Assembly: GCA_041946865.1 (NCBI GenBank)
Contig: JBHGBF010000241.1
Span: forward strand, 1 to 8,618
Reading direction: 5' to 3'
Length of the DNA: 8,618 nucleotides
Origin: RPQK01 sp041946865
GTDB lineage: Bacteria > Acidobacteriota > UBA6911 > RPQK01
The notes beneath the pieces were generated by a model. The model did not search any database and was not told where the DNA came from. It saw only the letters and a list, made by a program, of their open reading frames with translations. Within the stretch, counting starts at the first letter, position 1, and each line of letters opens with the position of its first letter. Below, piece after piece: positions 1 to 6,352 of this stretch. Position numbers and translations under genes: made by a program.

Positions 1-2
1 CG

Positions 3-116
3 GGTAAGGACGTGGCCGATCCACCTCACCGACGGAAGCGGTTGCACTTCTTCGTCTCGCAGTCGCTCGCGCAGGGCCGCCGCACCGCAGGGCAGGCCCT
101 GGTTGTGGCAATGCAC
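3..116 (-). pseudogene. Remnant of a transposase/integrase-like gene, cut at the window edge
   Basis: On the minus strand an open frame of 38 codons runs off the left edge. It contains the stretch NQGLPCGAAALRERLRDEEV followed by QPLPSVRWIGHVLT. This LPCG...LRERL...PLPSVRTIxRxL pattern resembles the helix-turn-helix-to-core linker of IS481-like transposases and integrase catalytic-region proteins; that match is from memory of the family, not a search. Upstream in the same frame there is a TAG stop only six nt before the GTG codon at 116-114, and the repeat block begins at about 123. The N-terminal DNA-binding part is therefore missing, and the piece looks like a decayed or interrupted mobile-element gene. 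GTG at 116 is a formal start only, with no convincing ribosome binding site. The rest, including any DDE residues, lies outside the window. Confidence 0.4.
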
Positions 117-125
117 GCACCCCTA

Positions 126-275
126 ATTCGTTGATGGCTCGTTGATAGCCAGAGCGCCACCGTCCCCTCGTCGGTAGCCAGCGTCCCTCCCTCGCGCCCC
201 TCCCTCGCGCCATTCGTTGATGGCTCGTTGATAGCCAGAGCGCCACCGTCCCCTCGTTGGTAGCCAGCGTCCCTC
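126..275. repeat. 64-bp unit present twice in direct orientation (126-189 and 212-275)
   Basis: Positions 126-189 and 212-275 are the same 64-bp sequence with one difference (C172 versus T258), separated by 22 bp of CCCTCGCG-type DNA. Each unit begins ATTCGTTGATGG and contains a small internal inverted repeat, TGGCT-N7-AGCCA. The near identity points to recent duplication. Open frames across this block on either strand are low-complexity and shift with the repeats, so I do not call a gene. No transposase, integration site or known element is recognised within the unit. Confidence 0.85.
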
Positions 276-355
276 ACTTCCCTCACTTCCCTCCCTCACT
301 TCCCTCCGCGTCCCTCACTTCCCTCACTCCCTGGTAACTTCCTTCCTTCCTTCAG
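271..355. repeat. CCCTCACTT-rich pyrimidine tract
   Basis: Five copies or near copies of CCCTCACTT start at 271, 280, 293, 312 and 321 (the last ends in C). Shorter CCCTCC-type units lie between them, followed by CCTTCCTTCC at 341-350. The plus strand is almost entirely C and T with scattered A. It starts at the end of the second 64-bp unit, so the two repeat types form one block directly upstream of the sulfatase gene. No clear promoter was found in it. Confidence 0.75.
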
Positions 356-393
356 GCTTGCGCAATTGGTAAGGACGGTTTTAGGATTTCGGC

Positions 394-1956
394 ATGAAAC
401 GACGCGAGTTTCTGGGATTGGCTGGGTTGTCCGCACTACCTTCAGTACGGTCAGGGAACCGACTCTCTTCGCGTCCGAACATCCTGTTCTGCCTTGCCGA
501 CGATGTCTCTTACCCTTACATGGGCGCTTCGGTATGCAGCTGGATCAGGACGCCGGGCTTTGATCGGGTGGCCCGTGAAGGTCTCCTATTTACGCGCGCC
601 TATACCCCCAATGCCAAGTGTGCCCCATCTCGCTCCTGCATCCTGACCGGGCGCAACTCCTGGCAGCTGGAGGAAGCCGCGAATCACTGGTGTTATTTTC
701 CCTCGAAGCTCAAGACTTTCTGCGAAGTGCTCGTCGAGAACGGTTATCACGTCGGTCACACCCTGAAAGGTTGGGGCCCTGGCGTTGCGAAAGGAGTGTC
801 CGGCCAGCCGCGGAACATGACAGGAAGGGCGTACAACACTCGCAGACTGACCCCTCCGGCACGCTTCATCGCGGACTGTGACTATGCCGGAAACTTCGAG
901 GATTTTCTGGATGCCAGGCCCGGCAAGCAACCATTCTTCTTCTGGTACGGTTCGATCGAGCCTCACCGGGCGACCCAATTCAGGGTCGGCATCGAGAAAT
1001 CCGGCAGGAAGGTTTCCGACGTAACTGCCATCCCCGGTTTCTGGCCCGACAATGAAATCGTCCGGACGGACCTTCTCGATTATGCATTCGAGATCGAGCA
1101 CTTCGACAGTCACCTGCAACGGATGCTGACAATCCTAGAAAGGCGAAGACAGCTTGAGAGCACGCTCGTCGTTGTGACAGCCGACAACGGAATGCCCTTT
1201 CCGCGCGCCAAGGGACAGTGTTATGACTACTCGAACCACATGCCGCTGGCCTTGATGTGGCCGTCAGGGATCCGAAACCCAGGGCGTCAGGTTGACGAAT
1301 ATGTGAGTTTCATCGACTTCGCTCCCACCTTCCTCGAGGTCGCCGAGATCGATTCGAAGAAATCCGGAATGCAGCCGATCACCGGGACCAGCTTTGCCGA
1401 TATCCTGTTCGACAAGTCGGCAGATCACAAGAGAGATAGCGTCTTGATCGGCAAGGAACGCCATGACGTAGGCCGGCCTGGTGACGTCGGCTATCCCATA
1501 CGAGCAATAGTCAAAAACGGCTTCCTGTACATCCGCAACTTCGAAACATCTCGCTGGCCCGCCGGTAATCCCGAGACAGGTTATCTGAATTGCGATGGTA
1601 GCCCCACCAAGACCGAATGCCTGAAGTCCCGGCTGAAGGCGGAGACCAGGCATTACTGGGACCTGTCATTTGGCAAACGGCCCGAGGAGGAGCTTTATAA
1701 CGTCATGCGGGATCCCGAGTGCCTTCAGAATCTGGCAGGCAGTGCGGAGCTCAACGGCCTCAAAGACCGGCTTAAAGCGGAGCTTGGGGCCAGACTGAGG
1801 CAGCAAGCCGATCCCCGCATACTCGGCGATGGTAACGTCTTCGACAGGTATCCTTACGCGGACGAGACAAATAGGAATTTTTACGAGCGATACATGAGAG
1901 GCGAGCGCATCCCGGCTGGATGGGTGAATGCCACCGACTTTGAGAAAATCGATTGA
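394..1956 (+). CDS. Exported Cys-type sulfatase, N-sulfoglucosamine sulfohydrolase-like
   Basis: This 520-residue protein is a family S1 (alkaline-phosphatase superfamily) sulfatase, predicted to hydrolyse sulfate esters or N-sulfate groups outside the cytoplasm. The formylglycine motif is C76-A-P-S-R80, followed by S-C-I-L-T-G-R87. The Cys must be oxidised to formylglycine by a maturase, and none is encoded here. Other expected active-site and metal residues are D36/D37 in the N-terminal LADD, H191 in EPH, and D264-N265 in TADNG, with K274 downstream. Residues 1-20 (MKRREFLGLAG...) form a twin-arginine signal with a short hydrophobic stretch. The segment after the motif, around NSWQLEEAANHW, resembles heparan N-sulfatase-like bacterial sulfatases, but the substrate is not proven. 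The ATG at 394 is chosen because it begins the Tat signal and has AGGA at 383-386. Length is normal for the family. It stands alone between repeat blocks, without a carbohydrate-utilisation cluster. Confidence 0.93.
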   Translation: MKRREFLGLAGLSALPSVRSGNRLSSRPNILFCLADDVSYPYMGASVCSWIRTPGFDRVAREGLLFTRAYTPNAKCAPSRSCILTGRNSWQLEEAANHWCYFPSKLKTFCEVLVENGYHVGHTLKGWGPGVAKGVSGQPRNMTGRAYNTRRLTPPARFIADCDYAGNFEDFLDARPGKQPFFFWYGSIEPHRATQFRVGIEKSGRKVSDVTAIPGFWPDNEIVRTDLLDYAFEIEHFDSHLQRMLTILERRRQLESTLVVVTADNGMPFPRAKGQCYDYSNHMPLALMWPSGIRNPGRQVDEYVSFIDFAPTFLEVAEIDSKKSGMQPITGTSFADILFDKSADHKRDSVLIGKERHDVGRPGDVGYPIRAIVKNGFLYIRNFETSRWPAGNPETGYLNCDGSPTKTECLKSRLKAETRHYWDLSFGKRPEEELYNVMRDPECLQNLAGSAELNGLKDRLKAELGARLRQQADPRILGDGNVFDRYPYADETNRNFYERYMRGERIPAGWVNATDFEKID

Positions 1957-2089
1957 CCTCGATAGCTAACCCACGGGTGCCGTTTTGAACCGCACTTCAC
2001 CAGCATCCACTTCAGCAGTGTCCTATTCAGGAAAATCTACGAACCAACACGAACGGGCAGCAACCCGAACGAATTAGTGACCCCTCACG
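1957..2089. other. Non-coding stretch with spaced CGAA motifs
   Basis: No gene is supported here. From about 2039 the plus strand carries ACGAACC, ACGAACG, CCGAACG and CGAATTAG at irregular short spacing. This resembles the degenerate ATTCGTG-type intergenic words (reverse strand) seen in many environmental bacterial genomes. The 10-mer AACGAATTAG at 2068-2077 is the exact reverse complement of 123-132 at the left boundary of the repeat block upstream of the sulfatase. No terminator with a U-tract is visible after the sulfatase stop; the small ATCGA/TCGAT pairing at the stop codon is too weak to call. Confidence 0.4.
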
Positions 2090-2148
2090 TGCCCTCGTCC
2101 GGAGGTCCGTCAGAATCTCCGGAAGAGGGCCTCGTCTATAGTGTCTGT

Positions 2149-2388
2149 CCCTTGTGGTTTTTTCCTTGTGGTTTTTCCCCCTTGTGGTTTTTGTCCCTTA
2201 TGGTTTTTGCCTCAATAGTGTCTGTCCCTTCTGGTTTTTGCCTCAATAGTGTCTGTCCCTTATGGTTCCTGTCCCTTATGGTTCCCCCTTATGGTTCCCT
2301 TACGGTTCTCGTGTGTCCCTTATGGTTCTGTCCCTTATGGTTCGTGCCTTATGGTTCGTGTCCCTTATGGTTCGCCCCTTATGGTTCT
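2149..2388. repeat. Degenerate tandem array of 14 CCTTRTGGTT units
   Basis: Ten-base cores start at 2150, 2164, 2180, 2196, 2227, 2258, 2274, 2287, 2298, 2318, 2333, 2347, 2363 and 2377. Nine read CCTTATGGTT; the first three read CCTTGTGGTT, and single variants are CCTTCTGGTT (2227) and CCTTACGGTT (2298). Spacing is mostly 13-16 bp, with two 31-bp steps. Linkers are short T-, C- or GT-rich runs, commonly ending GTC. All three plus-strand frames stay open across much of it and would give interchangeable PYGS/PLWF/LMV peptides. That is what a stop-free repeat with changing phase produces, so the open frames are not genes. Subtypes are ordered, with GTGG units at the left and ATGG units at the right, as expected from local duplication. 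Confidence 0.9.
2201..2261. repeat. 31-bp tandem duplication inside the array
   Basis: Positions 2201-2230 and 2232-2261 are an identical 30-mer (TGGTTTTTGCCTCAATAGTG, then TCTGTCCCTT), giving a 31-bp period. A diverged third version, with CTCGTCTATAGTGTCTGTCC, precedes the first array core at about 2131-2150. The period is not a multiple of three, which supports a non-coding repeat. Confidence 0.85.
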
Positions 2389-2449
2389 ACCTGCCCTCGT
2401 CCGGAGGTCCCTCGTCATGGGCCGTTCACCACAGGTGGCCGTGAGTGGA

Positions 2450-2479
2450 TTGACACTGACTCCGCAACCTCTCTAGACT
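2450..2479 (+). promoter_or_regulatory. Sigma-70-like promoter for the M16 peptidase operon
   Basis: A perfect -35 TTGACA is at 2450-2455 and a -10-like TAGACT at 2474-2479 (4 of 6 consensus bases), with an 18-bp spacer. Transcription would start near 2486, leaving a leader of about 64 nt before the ATG at 2550. It lies immediately to the right of the repeat array and its 19-bp flank, in the only stretch upstream of the operon with this organisation. The prediction is from sequence alone. Confidence 0.55.
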
Positions 2480-2480
2480 C

Positions 2481-2503
2481 TTTGCCAAGGCAAAATTGGC
2501 AAA
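2481..2503. promoter_or_regulatory. Operator-like inverted repeat over the predicted start site
   Basis: TTTGCCAA at 2481-2488 and TTGGCAAA at 2496-2503 form a perfect 8-bp inverted repeat around a 7-nt centre (GGCAAAA). A further ATTGGCA half-site follows at 2504-2510, in direct orientation with the right arm. The position, directly after the -10 element and over the predicted +1, suits a repressor operator. It could also form a leader hairpin. No regulator gene is in the window, so the binding protein is unknown. Confidence 0.45.
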
Positions 2504-2549
2504 ATTGGCACAAAGCAAAAGACACAGCAAAAGGCGAGCTGGAGGAAGC

Positions 2550-3920
2550 ATGAGAAAACTGCTCGGTCTGGCGATAGTCTTGTGGCTCGGAACGGCCTGG
2601 GCCCAGGAGCCCCGCATCAAGGTGCCCTACACGCGTTTCACTCTCCCGAACGGGCTCACGGTGATTCTCCATGAAGACCATTCGGTGCCGTTAGCAAGCG
2701 TCAACACTTACTACCACGTGGGTTCGGGACGCGAGAAACCAGGGCGTACCGGGTTTGCTCACCTCTTTGAACACCTCATGTTTGAAGGTTCGGGAAACGT
2801 TCCCGAGGGCAAGTTCGACGAATGGCTGGAATTGGCTGGAGGCGACAACAACGGATCCACCAACACCGATCGGACCAACTACTGGGAGGATGTTCCGAGC
2901 AACGCACTCGCCCTCGCGCTGTTCCTTGAATCCGATCGCATGGGCTACCTTCTGAAGGCGATGAGTCCCGCCAAGCTCGACGGCCAGCGGAACGTCGTGA
3001 AGAACGAGCGCCGGCAATCCTATGAAAACCGCCCATATGGTATGGCGTCGATTCTGCTGGCTGAGAATCTTTACCCGCCGGATCATCCGTACCACTGGCC
3101 CACCATCGGTTCAATGGCGGATCTTTCGGCGGCTTCCTACGAAGACGTAACCGAGTTTTTCAAACGCTACTACGGGCCGAACAACGCAAGTCTTTCGATC
3201 GGCGGCGACATTGATACGGCGAAGACCAAGGCCCTGGTGGAGAAATGGTTTAGCGAGATCCCTGCCGGTCCTCCCGTGCCTCCGTTTTCGGCTGTTCCGG
3301 CCCGTCTTTTCGAAGAGAAGCGCCTGCTGTTTGAGGACAAGGTGCAGTTGCCTCGTCTTTATATGGCCTGGCTGACACCGGCGGTTTTCGCGCCCGGCGA
3401 TGCCGAGCTTGACGTGCTGGCGAGCATCCTCGCCTCAGGCAAGAATTCGCGGCTCTACAAGCGTCTTGTCTACGAAATGCAGATTGCGCAGGATGTCGCC
3501 GCTTATCAGTCCTCGGCCCGCCTCGGTTCCTCTTTCTTCGTCATTGCCACGGCCCGGACCGGCCACTCTCTCCCCGAACTGGAAGCCGTGATCCAACAGG
3601 AGATCGACCGGTTGAAGGCCGAGCCGCCCGCCACCCGCGAGGTGCAGAGAGTGATCAACCAGTTTGAGGCAGGCTTCTTGAGCCGGATGGAAAGGATCGG
3701 AGGTTTCGGCGGCAAGGCGGATCAGCTGAACCATTATTACTCAACGACCGGCAACCCGGACTATTTCAATGAGGACCTGGCTCGCTACAAAGCCCTTGAC
3801 CCGGAAGATATCAGGAATTCCGCGCGGACTTATCTTCTCGATAAGGCGCGCGTGATCCTGAGTATCGTGCCTGTTGGCAAGAGGGAACTGGCTGCGACGG
3901 CGGCAAAGGAGCAGGAATAA
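2550..3920 (+). CDS. M16B zinc metallopeptidase, catalytic subunit
   Basis: This 456-residue protein is an M16 family (pitrilysin/insulinase, M16B) peptidase that should cleave peptides in the periplasm. The inverted zinc motif H71-L-F-E74-H75 is intact, and E153 in KNERRQ sits at the spacing expected for the third zinc ligand. Residues 1-18 form a classical signal peptide ending in AWA, so cleavage before Q19 is likely. The C-terminal half (about 245-440) is the second, non-catalytic M16 fold, including RLYKRLVYEM at 301-310. The start is the ATG at 2550 because it begins the signal peptide and has GGAGG at 2541-2545. An in-frame ATG 54 nt upstream would add a charged extension before the signal and reads out of the repeat-rich leader. 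The next gene begins 1 nt after the stop. Catalytic and non-catalytic M16B subunits encoded in tandem commonly form heterodimers. Confidence 0.92.
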   Translation: MRKLLGLAIVLWLGTAWAQEPRIKVPYTRFTLPNGLTVILHEDHSVPLASVNTYYHVGSGREKPGRTGFAHLFEHLMFEGSGNVPEGKFDEWLELAGGDNNGSTNTDRTNYWEDVPSNALALALFLESDRMGYLLKAMSPAKLDGQRNVVKNERRQSYENRPYGMASILLAENLYPPDHPYHWPTIGSMADLSAASYEDVTEFFKRYYGPNNASLSIGGDIDTAKTKALVEKWFSEIPAGPPVPPFSAVPARLFEEKRLLFEDKVQLPRLYMAWLTPAVFAPGDAELDVLASILASGKNSRLYKRLVYEMQIAQDVAAYQSSARLGSSFFVIATARTGHSLPELEAVIQQEIDRLKAEPPATREVQRVINQFEAGFLSRMERIGGFGGKADQLNHYYSTTGNPDYFNEDLARYKALDPEDIRNSARTYLLDKARVILSIVPVGKRELAATAAKEQE

Positions 3921-3921
3921 C

Positions 3922-5448
3922 ATGTCAACTCAAACCAGAGTCCTGGCCGACCTGGCGCGGCCCCGTCGGCTAAGGGGCGCCGTCCTGGCCGTTTTCGCTT
4001 TGATCACCACCGTTCTGGGACAGCCCCCCGCACCGGATCGCAGCAAACCGCCTGAACTCGGTCCTGCGCCGACCCTTAAGCTCCCGCCGATCGAGCATCT
4101 GAAACTGTCCAATGGCCTTCCTGTGGTCCTTCTTCAGAAGCACGAGGTTCCGGTCGTCGCGATGAACCTCATTGTGAAGGGCGGCAGCTCGCTCGACCCG
4201 GACAAGAAGAGCGGACTTGCAGCCTTGGCGGCCTCCATGATGACCGAAGGGGCGGGAAGACTCGATGCCTTGCAGCTCGCGGACGCAATCGATTTCCTCG
4301 GAGCGAACATTTCTGTGACCGCCGGGTTTCACTACTTCGCTGTGAACCTCTACACCCCGGTTGCGCGTTTGGATCAGGCACTGCCGCTGGTTGCCGACGT
4401 GGCCTTGCGCCCGACATTCCCATCCGAGGAGCTGGAACGCAAGCGTCTGCTGCTCTTGACCCGCCTGCTCCAGGCACGAGACGAACCGTCCGCAGTCGCT
4501 ACGGTGCTCTTCAACCGGACGCTGTACGGGGACAATCACCCCTACGGCGTGTCCAGCTACCTGGACGAAGGCACGATACGTTCTTTCACGGTAGAGGACA
4601 TTCGGAGATTCCACTCCACCGTCTTCTTTCCCAACAACGCCACGCTGATCGTGGTTGGAGATGTCCGCCCGGAGACTCTGTCCCCCAAGCTCGAATCCGC
4701 CTTTGGCGGATGGAAACCGGGCCCGGCGCCGGCCACAACCGCAGCCCAAGCGAAGCAGGTGCCGGAAAGGGCCGTATTTCTGGTCGACAAATCCGGTGCT
4801 CCTCAATCGGAGCTCCGCGTCGGGCTGATTGGCGCCCCTCGCCTGACCGACGACTACTTCACCCTCGTCACTCTGAATTCGATTCTCGGGGGGTCATTTT
4901 CGTCGCGGCTGAATTCTAATCTTCGGGAGAAGCACGGTTATACGTACGGAGCCGGATCGAGCTTCGGCTTCCGCCTCTGGCCGGGACCGTTCATGGTCCG
5001 CACAGCCGTGCAGACTGAAGTGACTGACAAGGCCGTGGCCGAAATCATGAAAGAGCTGGAAGCGATCCGCCAGCCAATCCCGGCGGACGAGCTGGACCGG
5101 GGCAAGAACTACGTGGCGTTGCACTTTCCCGCACGGTTCCAGTCAGTGGAAGAAATCGCGGATCAGCTCCAGGAACTGGTCGTTTATGGGCTGCCCGATT
5201 CCTACTTCAACGATTACGTGGGCAAAATCCTGACCGTCAGCCAATCCGATGTTCAGAAAGCCGCGCAGAAGTACCTCCAGCCCGGCCGAGTCGCGATCGT
5301 GGTGGTCGGAGATCGAGCCAGGATCGAATCCGGTCTGCGGGCGTTGAACCTCGGACCGGTCCATATCTTGAGCATTGACGACGTGATGGGCAAGGCGCCT
5401 GGCCTGGGCGGGCAACCGCCCAAGCCAGGGTCCACGGCCACCCGTTAG
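3922..5448 (+). CDS. M16B peptidase-like subunit lacking the zinc motif
   Basis: This 508-residue protein is the partner of the upstream M16B peptidase. At the place of HxxEH it reads A101-L-A-A-S105, aligning SGLA-ALAAS-MMTEGAG with TGFA-HLFEH-LMFEGSG, so it cannot bind catalytic zinc. It keeps the R/Y signature of non-catalytic M16B subunits, R329 in SSRLNSNL and Y340/Y342 in GYTYG, which helps bind substrate in heterodimeric relatives. Residues 20-33 are hydrophobic after a basic segment (RPRRLRG), fitting a signal peptide with cleavage near VLG-Q34, or possibly an N-terminal anchor. The C-terminus (about 485-508) is a Gly/Pro-rich tail. ATG at 3922 is preferred: it has AAAGGAG at 3905-3911 and avoids the 48-nt overlap of an upstream in-frame ATG. 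The 1-nt gap argues for cotranscription. Its stop overlaps the converging barrel gene. Confidence 0.92.
   Translation: MSTQTRVLADLARPRRLRGAVLAVFALITTVLGQPPAPDRSKPPELGPAPTLKLPPIEHLKLSNGLPVVLLQKHEVPVVAMNLIVKGGSSLDPDKKSGLAALAASMMTEGAGRLDALQLADAIDFLGANISVTAGFHYFAVNLYTPVARLDQALPLVADVALRPTFPSEELERKRLLLLTRLLQARDEPSAVATVLFNRTLYGDNHPYGVSSYLDEGTIRSFTVEDIRRFHSTVFFPNNATLIVVGDVRPETLSPKLESAFGGWKPGPAPATTAAQAKQVPERAVFLVDKSGAPQSELRVGLIGAPRLTDDYFTLVTLNSILGGSFSSRLNSNLREKHGYTYGAGSSFGFRLWPGPFMVRTAVQTEVTDKAVAEIMKELEAIRQPIPADELDRGKNYVALHFPARFQSVEEIADQLQELVVYGLPDSYFNDYVGKILTVSQSDVQKAAQKYLQPGRVAIVVVGDRARIESGLRALNLGPVHILSIDDVMGKAPGLGGQPPKPGSTATR
5398..5429. terminator. Strong GCAA-loop hairpin, possible two-way 3'-end signal
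   Basis: Left arm 5398-5411 (CCTGGCCTGGGCGG) pairs with right arm 5416-5429 (CCGCCCAAGCCAGG) in 13 of 14 positions, the one mismatch being C5404/A5423. The loop is GCAA (5412-5415). It lies in the last 50 nt of the second M16 gene, encoding part of its Gly/Pro tail, and begins 15 nt past the stop codon of the converging minus-strand barrel gene. Neither strand has a U-tract after it, so it is not a classical intrinsic terminator. It could stabilise mRNA 3' ends or pause polymerase on both strands, and on the minus strand the loop reads TTGC rather than GNRA. Confidence 0.5.
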
Positions 5449-6317
5449 AACAGCGACGGCGCCTCAATCTGAAGCTGCAGGATGGCCCCCCAGTCGGGTG
5501 CATCCCGGTCAAGCCCTATTGGAAGGGCTACCCCGACTTCGGCCAATATGCCCCTTTTGTTGAGGAAACCATAGCGCGTTCCGGGGGCGAGGAAGACGGT
5601 GGTCGATCTGGAGATCTCACTACCCTCGATTGCGTCCTCTCTGTTCGTCTGCAGTTCGAGAAAGACGTGAAGGTCGTGCCTGGTGTCGTTCCCTGTCGCG
5701 TGTTCCAGCGGGCGCAAGCCTAACGCGAAAGCGTAGGCAAGCTCTTGCAGCGAAGCGGAAGGACCTTCCGGGATGGCGCGCACGCCAGGCGTATTCCGCC
5801 AGTTGATGGAAGCCGCCGCAAAGATCGGCCCACCCCAGTCCTTGGCCGCAGTGACGTCCACCCCGTACCCCGACCCTGTCTCCCAGGGCCGGCTGGTACT
5901 CGTAGGAATCAGGAACTGGGGTCCGATGGTTAAAGTGAAAGGTGCAAACTCCTCGCGCAGGACCCGGTAGCGGGTGCCGAGCATCAGTCCATCCAGTTGA
6001 GTTTCCACTTGAGTGAAGGCCGGGAATTCCTCGCTCGCCCGGGTCAGACCGAATTCGAAGTCCGCCTCCAGGAAGTCGGTTATGCCGAATTCCACACGTC
6101 CGCTGCCCGAAAGCTCCTTGACGGTCCGGTCTTTCGTTGTCCCGCTAAGCCACTGCTGCCCCCATATAATCTGCGGCGAGTGCTTCTGCTGGGTATAAGG
6201 TCCGCCGGTCATGAAGAAGAAGTCCGGTTCTTCGGGCGAACCGCCTGAGTCCTGAGGGCTGGCATATCCAACGGACAGGCAGAGCGCGGCAATCAAAGCC
6301 ATTTTTCTCACGATCAT
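5445..6317 (-). CDS. Outer-membrane beta-barrel protein, transporter-like
   Basis: This 290-residue protein begins with a short basic segment and hydrophobic core (residues 1-20, ending VGYAS), a Sec signal peptide. It then alternates amphipathic stretches rich in aromatic residues and Gly, for example VEFGITDFLEADFEFGL (75-91) and YAFALGLRPL (195-204), and ends in a terminal Phe. These features fit an outer-membrane barrel similar to the MetA-pathway/putative transporter group. That assignment is by pattern only, and the substrate is unknown. ATG at 6317 is chosen for the complete signal peptide and a GAGG at 6328-6325 seven nt upstream; M6 is an alternative. Its stop shares 4 nt with the end of the converging M16 gene. 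A strong promoter and Fur-type box lie upstream, so it may respond to iron or another metal. Confidence 0.75.
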   Translation of the reverse strand: MIVRKMALIAALCLSVGYASPQDSGGSPEEPDFFFMTGGPYTQQKHSPQIIWGQQWLSGTTKDRTVKELSGSGRVEFGITDFLEADFEFGLTRASEEFPAFTQVETQLDGLMLGTRYRVLREEFAPFTLTIGPQFLIPTSTSRPWETGSGYGVDVTAAKDWGGPIFAAASINWRNTPGVRAIPEGPSASLQELAYAFALGLRPLEHATGNDTRHDLHVFLELQTNREDAIEGSEISRSTTVFLAPGTRYGFLNKRGILAEVGVALPIGLDRDAPDWGAILQLQIEAPSLF

Positions 6318-6352
6318 GATGATGCCTCACTAACGTTCAAAGCAGGCAGGAC

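Larger units (their letters stand above)
2090..2410. repeat. Perfect 19-bp direct repeats bracketing the intergenic array
   Basis: TGCCCTCGTCCGGAGGTCC occurs at 2090-2108 and again, unchanged, at 2392-2410, exactly 302 bp apart. The left copy is just before the CCTTATGGTT array and the right copy just after it, so the pair encloses the whole array. Each copy contains the short complementary ends CCTC and GAGG. The arrangement could reflect duplication of a larger repeat module or a recombination boundary. No integrase or transposase is nearby in intact form. Confidence 0.85.

Noticed and set aside
26..286. Minus-strand open frame of 86 codons over the 64-bp repeats
   Set aside because: It is read through duplicated repeat DNA and into the transposase remnant in the wrong frame; the other frame gives a recognisable LPCG...PLPSV peptide.
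586..1119. Minus-strand open frame of 177 codons inside the sulfatase gene
   Set aside because: It overlaps the catalytic region of a clear sulfatase and has no recognisable protein features.
1950..1966. Hairpin at the sulfatase stop (ATCGA/TCGAT)
   Set aside because: Five AT-containing pairs without a U-tract are too weak to call a terminator.
2150..2386. CRISPR array
   Set aside because: Cores are only 10 bp with irregular linkers of 1-21 bp that are themselves repetitive; there are no unique spacers of uniform length and no cas genes.
2077..2553. Plus-strand open frames of 158, 75 and 60 codons through the CCTTATGGTT array
   Set aside because: All three frames are open because the repeat lacks stops and its spacing shifts phase; the peptides are low-complexity mixtures of PYGS, PLWF and LMV with no ribosome binding site.
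3970..4806. Minus-strand open frame of 278 codons opposite the second M16 gene
   Set aside because: It is a shadow of a well-supported coding sequence; no domain, signal or start site supports it.
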